NCBI GenBank assembly: GCA_014529385.2 | Contig: CM043956.1 | Location: forward strand, 92,813,221 to 92,877,220 | DNA from: Adiantum capillus-veneris | Lineage: Eukaryota > Streptophyta > Polypodiopsida > Polypodiales > Pteridaceae | Length of the DNA stretch: 64,000 bases | Direction: 5' to 3' | In this document: one piece after another, positions 10,525-20,415 of the stretch | Position numbering within the stretch: position 1 is the first letter of the stretch | Layout of the letters: each line of letters opens with the position of its first letter | Program-made: the position numbers and the translations under genes | Notes under the pieces: model-generated | The model's input: the letters and a program-made list of their open reading frames with translations, nothing else | The model's database searches: none | What the model was told of the DNA's origin: nothing

Positions 10525-10619
<95 letters not shown>
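10525..10619 (+). repeat. (GA)n expansion within the solo LTR
   Basis: About 47 GA units followed by a short (GAC)n. The corresponding spot in the other Gyp-A LTRs has only four or five CT units (compare 29848-29860 and 17721-17732), so the microsatellite grew after insertion or in this lineage. Confidence 0.95.
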
Positions 10620-10620
<1 letters not shown>

Positions 10621-10696
10621 GACGACGACGACGCGCGACACGGAGTGGCGGAATTCCACCCCAGAGAGTATTGGCCCCAAACCTTGGCGCCCCTTT

Positions 10697-10782
10697 CGGT
10701 ATTTCTTTATATTGCATCAACTCAGTACAAGCCATTACTCGGTATTTCTTTATATCGCATCAACTCAGTACAAGCCATTACT
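10697..10782 (-). promoter_or_regulatory. Duplicated 43 bp LTR core promoter
   Basis: Two 43 bp copies (from 10697 and 10740) differ by one base. On the minus strand each contains TTGATGCAATATAAAGAAAT, the TATA-like element of the Gyp-A LTR, so this solo LTR carries two tandem TATA cores. The TATA role is inferred from position and sequence. Confidence 0.75.
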
Positions 10783-11257
10783 CAAGACTCTGCACCTTCT
10801 CCAAGAAGCATGCTAGAGAATGAGCCCTAACCTCATATTTAAAGGCCCTTGGCCCGAAAAGTAGTTATAGTGAACAACCTTCAAAACTCAAAAGCTTTTG
10901 GTCCCAAAAGCAATGCCAAAAGCTGCCAACGTAATTTACGGAAATTCGTACGGCTTGCCACGTCATCAGCCAGCGCAAAACGCGAAATCCGTATAGCTTG
11001 CCACATCATCAGCCACTGTAATTTTGGAAACTTCCGTGTAACTGCCACGTTATGAGCTTTGCGTGAGTGTGTGTGAGTCCTGCTTTATTTTAATCCCGTT
11101 ATGTCACTGGGGCCCCATTGGACGGGGTTCCCATAAGTTGGTAGGACTTCTTCTTTTGCTACTTGTTCTTCTTAGGGTTTAGGCCCCTCGACCGGCATCT
11201 GTAAGTTGGCTCCATTCTTTAGGCTTTGACACGTCAGCAGTTTGTGACAGACTTGCC

Positions 11258-11464
11258 ATGGATTCCTCCAGCTCGGATGCACAACGTGACGACGCGCTAG
11301 GTAACATTCAAATTCCGTTCACGCATGCTCTGTACACATGGATCACAAGCACCTTCCAGAGCTTCGACCAGCGTGTTACCGCTCTGGAAAACGTAAATGG
11401 TTAGACGAACATTCTCTTGACCTCTCTCGAAGAGATCGTGCAAGGGCTTAATTCCCGGCTTACT
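11258..11464 (+). pseudogene. Gyp-M gag, N-terminal part (split by Gyp-B)
   Basis: The ATG at 11258 opens MDSSSSDAQRDDALG, followed by a heptad-like segment with repeated VTALEN/LTALEN that may form a coiled coil. An in-frame TAG is at 11402-11404. The frame is interrupted at 11464 by Gyp-B and continues in phase at 16545. This start was chosen because it precedes the conserved segment and follows the solo LTR flank by only three bases. Confidence 0.8.
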
Positions 11465-12018
11465 TGTCACAAACTGGTGACGTGGAAGTGCCCTTGGATA
11501 CACACACACAGTCCCTGCTGACATGGCAGCAACAGTCGAAAAACGCGCTGTAATTCTCGTCGCAAAACGAGCTGACAGGTTGACGTGGCAGGCAGTAAGG
11601 ACCTCCGCAATTTGCGTTGGTTTGCTGACGTTGCATTCCGTACGGATTTTTGAAAATTACGCTGGCTGATTTTGGCAGCTTTTGAATTACAGTTGCTTTT
11701 GAGATTATGAAGCTTTTAAGTTTGAGCTTTTGGGGCTCTGCTTTTGGAATCCATTGTAACCTTTATAAGTGGCCTTAGGGGCTCACTTCTCAGAGCATCT
11801 GGATGCAGAGTTTGAGAGCAAGTACCCGTGGGCTTATTGTACTTTGCTCAAAGATTAATATAAAAATAAATACCAAAAGGGGCGCCAGTCTCTGGGGCCA
11901 ATACCTCTTGGCACCGAACTACGTCAGGCCGTGTCGACCTTATTGTGAATTGTGAATAAGTTTGAATCTTTGCTGTGTCGCGGTAGAATTTTCATTTGGA
12001 GTGTCCAAGTTTGTTACA
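11465..12018 (+). mobile_element. Gyp-B 5' LTR
   Basis: The 554 bp LTR starts TGTCACAAAC and ends GTTTGTTACA. It has a TATA-like AATATAAAAATAAATA near 11858 followed by the core AAATACC.AAAGGGGCGCCA also found in Gyp-A. The matching 3' LTR is 16026-16539. Confidence 0.92.
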
Positions 12019-12019
12019 G

Positions 12020-12031
12020 TGGTATCAGAGC
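12020..12031 (+). promoter_or_regulatory. Gyp-B primer-binding site (initiator-Met tRNA)
   Basis: TGGTATCAGAGC stands one base after the LTR end. It is the standard complement of the 3' end of plant initiator-Met tRNA. Confidence 0.93.
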
Positions 12032-12107
12032 ACAAAAAGATTCTTCTTCTACGGAGGATCCGATCCTTTTTGCAGCGCACACAGCTCTTGGAAAAGAATC
12101 TTCGTGG

Positions 12108-12195
12108 CCCGACCCCGGACTTATTAGCCACTCCCACCCTTCATACATCGCGCATCGGGCGCGCTCCCGTCTTCATTGCTCTTACAGGGCATAAA
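12108..12195 (+). promoter_or_regulatory. Conserved leader block shared by Gyp-B and Gyp-A
   Basis: This stretch closely matches 30040-30128 in the non-autonomous Gyp-A element although the sequence before it differs. It contains CCCGGACTTATTAGCCACTC and a perfect hairpin CGCGC-ATCGG-GCGCG at 12139-12153. The position just after the primer site suggests an RNA packaging or dimerisation signal; that role is inference. Confidence 0.7.
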
Positions 12196-12299
12196 GACAA
12201 AGAATCCCAGATTACGCATAACTTCTCGTGAAGAATGTGACAGAGATGACACCTCTCAGTGGAAAGTCAAAGAAAAGTTGAAAATCCGGCACGGGAATT

Positions 12300-13517
12300 G
12301 AAAAAAAGAATGAAGATTTGGGCAAATTTTTTTCGGACAAGTTTGCGAGAAAAGAGTACAAACGTCAACTGCAGATTGACATATGTGTGAACAGATTGAT
12401 TAAGTACTCCAAGGACCGAAGATTGCCGAAACACATGAAGAATCACCCAATTGATAAGATTTACTCGAGATGGCGTGTGGCCATCGCTTCTCCTCTCAAG
12501 TAGGGAGGAAAGCTGAAAAGACAGATGAGTGCAGAAAAGCGGAACCTGTACTCACAGAAAGACATAGACAAGCACTCTTGAAAAGAAGGACTTCTACAGA
12601 GCCAACCAATATGACTTCCTCGAAGACAAGAGCAAGAAAACAAAGAAGGTGGACAATCAATTAAATTTGAATCCTTTTTTGGATTCCGTGATGCTCGAAC
12701 ATGGTGGTCCACTCTTCTTCTGAGGAAGGAAGCTCCAGTTACATGGTTGAAATTCAAAAGGCTCTTTTTATTTTCTTGGCTGACTCGGGAGTACAAACGA
12801 GATATACGAACCACTTGAAATCATCTTCGGATGACCAAGGGAGTTTCTTTGGACGCTTATTGAGAGAGATTTTGGAACTCTTTTCTACCCACCTCTTCAT
12901 TTATGAAGGTCTCTTTTAAGGAACAGATTAAGCAGTTTTGCTGCGGATTCCCTACAAAGGTCCGAGACTACTGCATGGAACAAACGTGAAATTCTATTCA
13001 AGAATTGATGGGTCATGGGAAACTGGGTTTTGCGATACATTCGAGAAATTTGACTTACCCCACTGATGAGATCTTGACTCATAGAACCCAACAGACCTCT
13101 CGCAATGAAAATAGAAAGAGAAAGAGTTCCCAGGACAAACAGAAGAAAGATACACGTCTGCAATTGACTCTTAGAGAAAGGGCTATCTATCTCAAAGAGG
13201 GGAAGTGTTTTGGTTGCGGGAGATTTGGACACATCTCCGCAAAGTGCCCCAAAAAGGCACAGCAAGAGCAGATTGAAGACAGGCCAGAGAGTTGTAGAGC
13301 AGCAGAGGAACGTGGCAGAAAAGACAGATGAAAGCAAAACTGGTACCACATTGCGTGGGGCCCAAAACAAATCAGATGAACGAAAGTACAAAACTTTGCC
13401 GCACTTAGGGCAAAGGGAGATCAAGAAGCCCTCATTTTTCTTTAATGGAGGAGCCAAGACAAACTTCTTGAATTGGCGGCTCGACTTGGAATTACGCCCG
13501 ACAGGCTGAGGCCACAT
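12300..13517 (+). pseudogene. Gyp-B gag remnant with zinc knuckle
   Basis: Many short frames separated by stops and shifts. The clear landmark is the CCHC knuckle CFGCGRFGHISAKC at about 13207-13248, preceded by a Lys/Arg-rich segment. The N-terminal gag region is too damaged to delimit. The protease normally following is not recognisable. Confidence 0.72.
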
Positions 13518-13679
13518 GCGGAGGCAGTTCTAGCGGCACCCGGACGGGATGTTGCCATTACACCGATCATTGGCAAACTTCGTTTGCAATGTCAGGGGTA
13601 TTTAGGGCATGAGGACTTCTACATAATGCCCTTAGGAAGGTTGTGACGTCCTCCTCGAAATCCCTTGGTACCACAAGAA

Positions 13680-14130
13680 CAACGCCGTGGTTGACTATCG
13701 GGCTGAGAAAGCGACTTTGACAGCACAGACTTATGAGAAAGAGCTTTTGGTGGTTATCCATGCTCTTATCAGTGGCGACATTACCTACTCGGAGCCTATC
13801 TTACGGTCTTCACTGATCATCAGAGTTTACGCTACTTCTTGTCACAGAAGCAGCTTTCGGAAAAGCAGATGCGGTGGGCTAACATCTTGTCACAGTTTCA
13901 CTTCTAGATTGTCCATGTACAGGGACAAACTTGGTGGCAAATGCTTTGTCCCGAAAGTCGTTAGTCTTGGCTATTTCCGCGATTCATCATAGAAGCTTCG
14001 AGGATATGGTCGATCAGTATGCCACAGATCCAGATTTTTCGGATGTATTCACACGAATACAGAATGGGGAGGTAGTAGCGGGATTTTCCATATGGGATGG
14101 CTACTTGATGAAGAAAACGATGTTGTGAGT
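13680..14130 (+). pseudogene. Gyp-B RNase H remnant and linker to integrase
   Basis: VVDYRAEKATLTAQTYEKELLVVIHAL (13687-13770) is the Ty3/gypsy RNase H segment with the Glu of YEKEL. A frameshift follows, then KQLSEKQMRWANILSQF, GTNLVANALSRK and FEDMVDQYATDPDF, the tether to integrase. The RT palm with YVDD is missing, so RT was deleted between gag and here. Confidence 0.8.
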
Positions 14131-14149
14131 CACACAGCCGTTGAGAGAA

Positions 14150-15410
14150 AAGGTTCTAATCGAATACCACTATCCACCTTTACACTGCCTTGAAGGGTAT
14201 GGAGCGTTACTTCTTTTGGCCGAGACTCAAGAAGGACGTGGACGACTTTGTATGCAGCTGCTTGGTATGCCAGAAGGTTAAGTTTGATTGGTATAAAGCA
14301 TAGGGATTGTTATAGCCTTTACCCATTCCCACTCGCCCCTGGGAAAGTATTGCTATGGATATCATTTTTGATCTCCCGAAGGCACAAAGTGGGCACAATG
14401 GTATTTGGACTGTTATTGACAGATTTAGCAAGCAAGTTCATTTCATTTCAGTGAAAAAAACAGTCAAGCCAGACCATTTAGTGAGACTGTTCATTTCCTA
14501 GATATTCAGATTACATGGCATGCGTGAGACAATAGTCTCTGACAGAGATCCCCGATTCAGGAGTTTGTTTTGGAAGGCTATTTGGGAGAACGGTTGCAGT
14601 TCTCGTCATCTTTTCACCCGCAGACAGATGGGCAATCTGAGATTGCAAATTCAGTCGTACTCGATTTATTGAAGTCTTACATTTCTGATCAGAAGCCTCA
14701 ATGGGAATTTTTTTTTGCCCTTGGTGGAATTTGCCTACAATAACACGATCCACTCTTCGACGAGGAAGGCGCCATTTGAGATTATTGAAGGTGCTACGAA
14801 GGTTCCACCCTTCCTAAGCACGAAAATAAAGATTTTTGAAGCCGACCAGTACACGAGGGACTTGGACACTGCTTTTGCCAAGGTCCGGGAGGCTTTAGCG
14901 AAATCTCAGGAAAGACACAAGAAAGCAGTAGATCGACACCGTCGCGATTTGAAATTAAAGGAAGACGATTGGGTGCTCTCACGTTTTGTGAAGGCACGCC
15001 TAAGAAAGAAAAAGAGAAAGGAGAGGCTTTTTCCAAAGCTTAGCATTAGATATTATGGACCTTTCCAAATAAAAGAAAAGATAAATGATGTCTCCTTTAG
15101 ACTGAAGCTGCTCGATACTTGGAAGATTCACAATGCTTTTCATGTGAGTCTCTTGAAGCCTTTTAAAGGCGATGTGCCCGATGATGGGGAGCCAGATGAG
15201 CAACCTGAAGTGGAGGAAAGCGAGAAGATACTCGTTTCAAAACAGATATTGGCACATAAAGATAGAAAGATTAAAGGTAAAGTGATTAGGTGGTTCTTGG
15301 TTAAATTCAAGAACTATCCTGCATTGGATGCGAAGTGGATGGAGGAAGAGGACCTAGCAGATACTCCTCAGATTTTGGAACTTTACCTTGAAGCATTTGG
15401 TTTAGCATAG
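14150..15410 (+). pseudogene. Gyp-B integrase with C-terminal chromodomain
   Basis: The HHCC zinc region (14168-14285, ending CLVCQKVK) is followed by core motifs AMDIIFDLP (first Asp, about 14354) and IVSDRDPRF (second Asp, about 14532); the Glu region near 14620 is frameshifted. From 14715 a 231-codon open frame carries LVEFAYNNTIHSSTRKAPFE, the GPF..K C-terminal module (about 15056) and a chromodomain (about 15240-15380) with VKFKNYPALDAKW. Chromodomains steer chromovirus integration to marked chromatin. Lesions upstream make it non-functional. Confidence 0.9.
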
Positions 15411-16009
15411 TCTACTATGATAGAACGCTAGTCTCAGCATGGGTGAATCTGGTGCAACGGGCTTGTACAAGAGGGGAGTTGCTCCGCTCCTTTGTCAAAA
15501 GATCACCCCGATTTTTGATTTAGAGTCATTGATGTCCCTTTGGGTTTCAAGGATACTGCTGGACTGACAGTATATGACTTTATGAACTAGAATTCCCGAA
15601 AATGAAAATGATACTGATTGATTTGTACTTGACTTGTTTGAGTGCAAGAACTGAAAGACGAAAACACGAAATGACTGCAGCATTTCGGTCTCATAAATCT
15701 CTATAGACATGATTGCAATATGGATTCGTTAATCGGGCATCTATGAGGTCCCGATTGGATCTAGATGCGATTACTAAATACGTTGCCGATTAATCATGGT
15801 TTGAGATTTGGAATGAATTTGAATGTGATTTGTCATGTGATGTCCTGTGATGTCAAGTGATGTCCTATGATGTCCAGTGATGTGACTGTCGATTGGTACA
15901 TGTGCTGGATGTGTTGTGTCTAGTGCGTGGGTACTAACAGTCAGTGTCTATTAAGACGGTTCATGGCCTCTGTCTGTTTTGCAGGCGTAATGGAGGGCGA
16001 TTACAACTC
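15411..16009 (+). other. Gyp-B 3' untranslated region
   Basis: Between the stop after the chromodomain and the purine tract. No coding frame is supported. Near 15835-15885 a short imperfect repeat of GTGATGTC(C/A) occurs about five times. Confidence 0.6.
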
Positions 16010-16025
16010 TTTCAAGAGGGGGGTT
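16010..16025 (+). promoter_or_regulatory. Gyp-B polypurine tract
   Basis: CAAGAGGGGGGTT directly precedes the 3' LTR start TGTCACAAATTGG. It is the plus-strand primer site. Confidence 0.82.
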
Positions 16026-16539
16026 TGTCACAAATTGGTGACGTGGCAGTGCCCCCGGATACACACACAACCCCTGTTGACGTGGCAGAAAACGCGCTGA
16101 CAAGTTGACGTGGCAGGCAGTACGGACCTTCGCAATTTGCACTGGTTTGCTGACTTGGCATTCCGTACGGATTTTCGGAAATTACGCCGGTTGATTTTGA
16201 TAGCTTTTGAATTACAGTTGCTTTTGAAATCTTGAAGCTATTGAGTTCGAGATTTTGGGGCTCTGCTTTTGGCATCCAGTGTAACCTTTATAAGTGGCTC
16301 ACTCCTTAGAGCATCTGTACGTAGAGTCTGAGAGTGAGTACCTGCGGGCTCATTGTACTTTGCTCAAAAATTAATATAAAAATAAATACCGAAAGGGGCG
16401 CCAGTCTCCGGGGCCAATACCTCTTGGCAAGGAACTACACCGGGCCGTATCGACCTTATTGTGAATTGTGAAAAAGTTTGAAGTGAATCTTTGCTGTGTC
16501 GCGGTAAAATTTTGACTTGGAATGTCCAAGTTTGTTACA
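16026..16539 (+). mobile_element. Gyp-B 3' LTR
   Basis: The 514 bp LTR resembles 11465-12018 throughout, with small deletions and substitutions. It starts TGTCACAAATTGG and ends GTTTGTTACA. The TATA-like element and R core are present near 16370-16405. The clear divergence of the two LTRs indicates an old insertion. Confidence 0.92.
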
Positions 16540-16544
16540 TTACC

Positions 16545-17402
16545 GCTCTAGAAAATACGGTTCAATCGACGATTGCGAATATTTTCGAGGGCGAAACACA
16601 TCTCTAGCAACTGCAAACGCAGATTGTTGCTTTTGGGCCTTCACAAGGTCCAACTACGACGATTCCGTACAAAACTATAAATTTTTCAGGGGAGAAGAAG
16701 AAATATACGGAATTGGCTGTAAATAACTGGCTTCATCATTGGACCACGTATTTTGATCTTCATGGGGAGCATGACGAACTGAGGATTCAAACGATTCCTC
16801 TTTATCTATGTAGTAAGGCGCTTACCTGGTGGCGTGATATGATAGAGAAGCCTACGATGTGGGCTGACCTTTGTGTGAAATTCAAGAAGGATTTCGCCAA
16901 AATGGATCCTTTGAAAGCTTATGCCAAAATGCAAAGTCTTTCGATGAAAGCTCTGTCTTTTGATAAGTACACAACTGCTTTCAAAGAAGCGCTCACCTTC
17001 TCCAAGGTGGATTCCACGCACGCTGTGCACATGTACTTGCTAGGATTACATGAGGATTACCGTTGGGCCTTAATCAAAGACAAAGCCCTAACTGACTTCG
17101 AGGATGGAGTGGCAAAGGCCAAGACGTTCCATTTGATAAATGGAGCGAATTATGAGAAGAAAAGAACTTCAGACCATCAATCCGGCGAGGGTGCTTCGAG
17201 GAAGCGACCTCGATTCCAGCAAAGGTCCAAATTACCGTCGAGACCTTCTCAAGAGAAGAAGAAAGCCAAAAATGCTTCAATTGCTGATGCAGTGAAGAAG
17301 GGGGCTTGCTTTGGATGTGGCCAGACAGGTCACCAAATCAAGGATTGCCCCAAGAAGAAGACAAAGAAACCGCAAGGTCGTACTTCACGAGATCTCAGGT
17401 AA
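16545..17402 (+). pseudogene. Gyp-M gag, main part with zinc knuckle
   Basis: The frame resumes the interrupted gag after Gyp-B (TALENTVQST continues the heptad pattern). After a stop near 16603 and a frameshift, the 16713-17402 frame carries the retrotransposon-gag domain (NNWLHHWTTYFDLHGEHDE to YLLGLHEDYRWALI) and a CCHC knuckle CFGCGQTGHQIKDC near 17309, then a basic tail. The best preserved gag in the window. Confidence 0.88.
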
Positions 17403-17475
17403 CTCTGATGTCATTTAAGTTGAAATCCATCATTTAGCGCACAATTTATGCATTGATTGTACTTTTAGCAGCAAA

Positions 17476-17642
17476 GTGTTTGATAGGCACGTTCTTCTCC
17501 GTTTCCCCGAGAAGATCAACGGTCACTACGTGACCGTACTCCTTGATAATGGAAGCTCACACAATTTTGTGGATGCAAAATTGGTTCAGAAACTCGGCCT
17601 GCAGACGCGAGACAGTGACCATGAGTATCGCGTGAAGATGGC
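17476..17642 (+). pseudogene. Gyp-M protease fragment
   Basis: LLDNGSSHNFVDAKLVQKLGL is a gypsy-type aspartic protease active-site region; the usual DTG/DSG is here DNG. The frame runs into a reverse Gyp-A LTR at 17643, so RT and everything downstream is absent. Confidence 0.82.
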
Positions 17643-18301
17643 CGTCGCAAGACGGGCACCACGTGCCAATAGAAAAGAACAGACCGAACAGACTTTTAGC
17701 ACTTCATTAACAATTGAATTGAGAGAGAGAGACGACACGTGACACGGAGTGGCAGAATTCCATCCCAGAGAGTATTGGCCCCAAACCTTGGTGCCCCTTT
17801 CGGTATCTCTTTATGTTGCATCAACACAGTACAAGCCGGTACTCCAGACTCTGCACCTTCTCTAGGAAGCATGCCAGAGAATGAGCCCTAACCTCATATT
17901 TAAAGGTCCTAGGCCCCAAAAAGCAGTTTAAAGTAAAAAGCCTTCAAACTCAAAAGCATCTTGTCCAAAAGCAAAGCCAAAAAGTTGTCAGTGCAATTTA
18001 CGGAAATCCGTACAGTCTACCACGTCATCAGCCAACGCAAAACGCGGAATTCCATACAGCCAGCCACGTCTTCATGTCAGTGCAATTTACGGAAAATCTG
18101 CCACGTCATCAGTTTGTGCAAGTCTTGAGAGTTCAGCTTTATTTAAATCCTTTGTCACTCAGGGCCCCATCGGACAGGGTCCCCATAAGTTGGTAGGACT
18201 TCTTCTTCTGTTACTTGTTCTCTTAGGGTTTAGGCCCCTCGGCCGACAGTTGCAAGTTGGCTCCATTCTTAAGGGCTTTGACACGTCAGCAGTTTGTTAC
18301 A
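17643..18301 (-). mobile_element. Gyp-A 3' LTR, reverse
   Basis: On the minus strand it begins TGTAACAAAC at 18301 next to the purine tract and ends at 17643 with a mutated GCGACG in place of GTGACA. It is the (CA)-type LTR form but without a long CA tract. It truncates the Gyp-M protease. Confidence 0.9.
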
Positions 18302-19666
18302 TCTCCCCTTCTTGAAAGAGAGTAATCGTCCGCGATTACTTACAACATATCTGCAAAACAACTCAAGTTAGCTCAAAAATTTTCGAGGGATATTGCGAGG
18401 GAAAATCAGTTTGCTCTTTTGCTAAGGAGTTTTGATGAAGGAGTTAGCTTCTCCTTTCAGCTCTTTTGATCAAGGAGTTAGCTTCTCCTTTCGTCTAGAT
18501 CGGAACTCTTGATATTCCGGCGTAGTAAAATTAGCCATCACACCCAGACCATACGGGTGTCTTGATGCACTAAAATTACATACCCAAGCAATCTCATCCA
18601 ATTAGGAATATTTAGTAATTGGCACATCACAATGCAACACAAATGCTCACATATGCATGTTACAAGACATAAAACCGCCGATGAACACTCCGCCCGTAAA
18701 TAACCATCCAGGTCCGGGCCATGAGTTGTTCAACGACTCCCTCATCACTCCTCCCGCAAATAACCTAAAAAGGTTCGGGCCATGAGATATAGAGGCCTTT
18801 TACAACCAAACGCCTCCCAAACTGTAGCCTGCGTCGTTTGGAGGTGTTGAGAGTAACCACTGCTCAAACTTCTTAATACTCCTCCCGCATAACCATCCCG
18901 GTCCGGGCCGGGAGTCACAATAACAATACTCCCCCCGTAAATAACCACAAGGGTCCGGGCCATGAGTAAAAAAAAGAAAAGCACTTTTCAATCATTCAAT
19001 ACTCCCCCCGCAAATAACCACAAGGGTCCAGGCCATGAGTATGAACAAGCATTCTCAAACATAATTTCTCACTACTCCACACGAGAGTAGAATCACCAAT
19101 CAATGAAACCAATATTATAACCAGAGTCAAACATTTCAAATCGGCACCATGACAGGATTAAAATAGATAGCATCCATTTCAAACAAATTCCAATCAGGAT
19201 CACCAAACAAGATCAAACAGAACTCAAACTTAAAAAGCAATCTCGACATCAGTCGAGCTCGAAAAGTCGATTGACTTTCCATCATGAAACTTGCACCAAA
19301 AATTAGGGTTAGGTTCATCCCATAGGGTTGTAGCCGAGCACAGCATGGTCCATCAACTCTTGGACAAACAGTGTTTCTTTGGCTGCGATGGTAGTCCCAA
19401 GATAGCAATCGCATTGGACCTCCAAGGTCATTTGATCGTGAAGAGACATCTACTTGGAGATGTCGAGAAACTTCAAGTTTTAATCTGCTAGGATTTCCAT
19501 GGCAAGCATTTCAAGATACCCCACTCTGCCAGAAGTTGCACTTTGAAGGAAGATGTCAGAAACCATATAACTTCGGGCAAAAAAATAAAACAAATTTCTT
19601 GAAAGCTTGCCAAGTCCTTGGAGTGTGCTGCTTGGTAGCTGTAGACATCAATATCTGAAGATGAGA
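18302..19666 (-). mobile_element. Gyp-A internal region, reverse, 5' part missing
   Basis: It matches the reverse complement of about 30220-31447 of the complete element, from the purine tract at 18302-18318 to near 19660; the leader, primer site and 5' LTR are absent. No coding frame is supported. It holds repeated CCGGGCC-bearing units that are single-copy in the complete element. Confidence 0.85.
18680..19045 (-). repeat. Five spaced repeats with CGCAAATAACC...GGTCCGGGCCATGAG
   Basis: Units of about 42 bp lie near 18690, 18750, 18890, 18935 and 19003 with unequal spacers. The complete element has one unit (30970-31012, opposite strand), so the array expanded in this copy's lineage. Confidence 0.82.
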
Positions 19667-19674
19667 GAGTTATG

Positions 19675-20407
19675 CATAGTTACCCGGAACGCGGAACGGG
19701 AACGGCGACGGGATCCCCGCGGAACGGGGGAACGGCTAGGGGTCCAGAACGGGAACGGCGCGGAACGGGAGGTTAAAAAGCACCCAAATAGTGCATTTTT
19801 TAGCTCCTTGTGTTTAAATACAAGGAGTATTAGAGTGCTTTGACTCTAATACTCACAAAAAACTCGTTTTGAAGACCATTCAACCTTGCTATGACTAGAT
19901 GAAGATGAGAGAGAGAGAGAGCTTGAGAGAGTGAGAGGGAAGAGACTCGAGAGAGTGAGAGGGAGAGGGAGAGATTTGAGAGAGTGGGAGGGAGAGGAAG
20001 AGAGCTTGAAGGCTTGAAGCCTTGAGCCTTGAGAGAGTGAGTCTTGAGAGGGAGAGATCTTGAGAGTGTGAGAGGGAGAGAGCTTGACCCTTGAGGATTA
20101 GCTTGTGGAGAGAAAGGGGGAGGGGGGTGCATTTTATGAGTCCTTGAGACCTTGCACACTTCAAAAAGAAGCCCAAACATTTACTTCAATTTTTCCAAAT
20201 TTTGCCAAATTTGTTTGTAGCCGTTGGCCGTTCCAAGGGCATTCCGGAACATTCCGGGGGCGTTCCGGAACCTTTCGGAACGGCCATTCCGGTTTGCACT
20301 GGCCACCTGGAACGTCAGACGTTCCGGGACGTTTCGGAACGTTAGGGAAGGGAACTGCCCCCCGGAACGCCGGAACGGGGGCTAGGGGGCGTTCCCCGGT
20401 AACTCTG
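19675..20407 (+). mobile_element. hAT-type MITE with exact 8 bp target duplication
   Basis: The 733 bp element begins CATAGTTACCCGGAACG and ends in the inverse of CAGAGTTACCGGGGAACG. It is bounded by GAGTTATG on both sides (19667-19674 and 20408-20415). Both ends are packed with GGAACG/CGTTCC words, typical of subterminal transposase sites. The interior is non-coding, with a GA-rich stretch. CAGAG-like ends plus an 8 bp duplication are the hAT signature; no transposase is present. Confidence 0.9.
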
Positions 20408-20415
20408 GAGTTATG

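Larger units (their letters stand above)
10482..11249 (-). mobile_element. Gyp-A solo LTR, reverse, with perfect target duplication
   Basis: Read on the minus strand it starts TGTCACAAAC and ends GTGTGACA. It is flanked by GACTT on both sides (10477-10481 and 11250-11254), and neither a primer site nor a purine tract adjoins it, so it is a solo LTR. At 768 bp it is longer than its relatives because of an expanded (GA)n tract and a 43 bp duplication of the promoter core. Confidence 0.93.
11465..16539 (+). mobile_element. Gyp-B: Ty3/gypsy chromovirus, near full length but decayed
   Basis: It has a 5' LTR, initiator-Met primer site, leader, gag with zinc knuckle, RNase H and integrase remnants, chromodomain, purine tract and 3' LTR, 5075 bp in all. 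RT is largely deleted. Flanks TTACT (11460-11464) and TTACC (16540-16544) form a target duplication with one change, placed inside the Gyp-M gag. Confidence 0.92.

Noticed and set aside
10348-10735. Open frames of Ser/Leu or Arg/Glu repeats over the (GA)n tract, and similar frames at 46322-47106, 50173-50502 and 56708-56899
   Set aside because: They are translations of GA/CT microsatellites in several frames; no gene signal.
18302-20415. The hAT MITE as the missing 5' half of the reverse Gyp-A element
   Set aside because: Sequence beyond 20415 does not match the Gyp-A leader or LTR, so the Gyp-A copy was already truncated or rearranged there.
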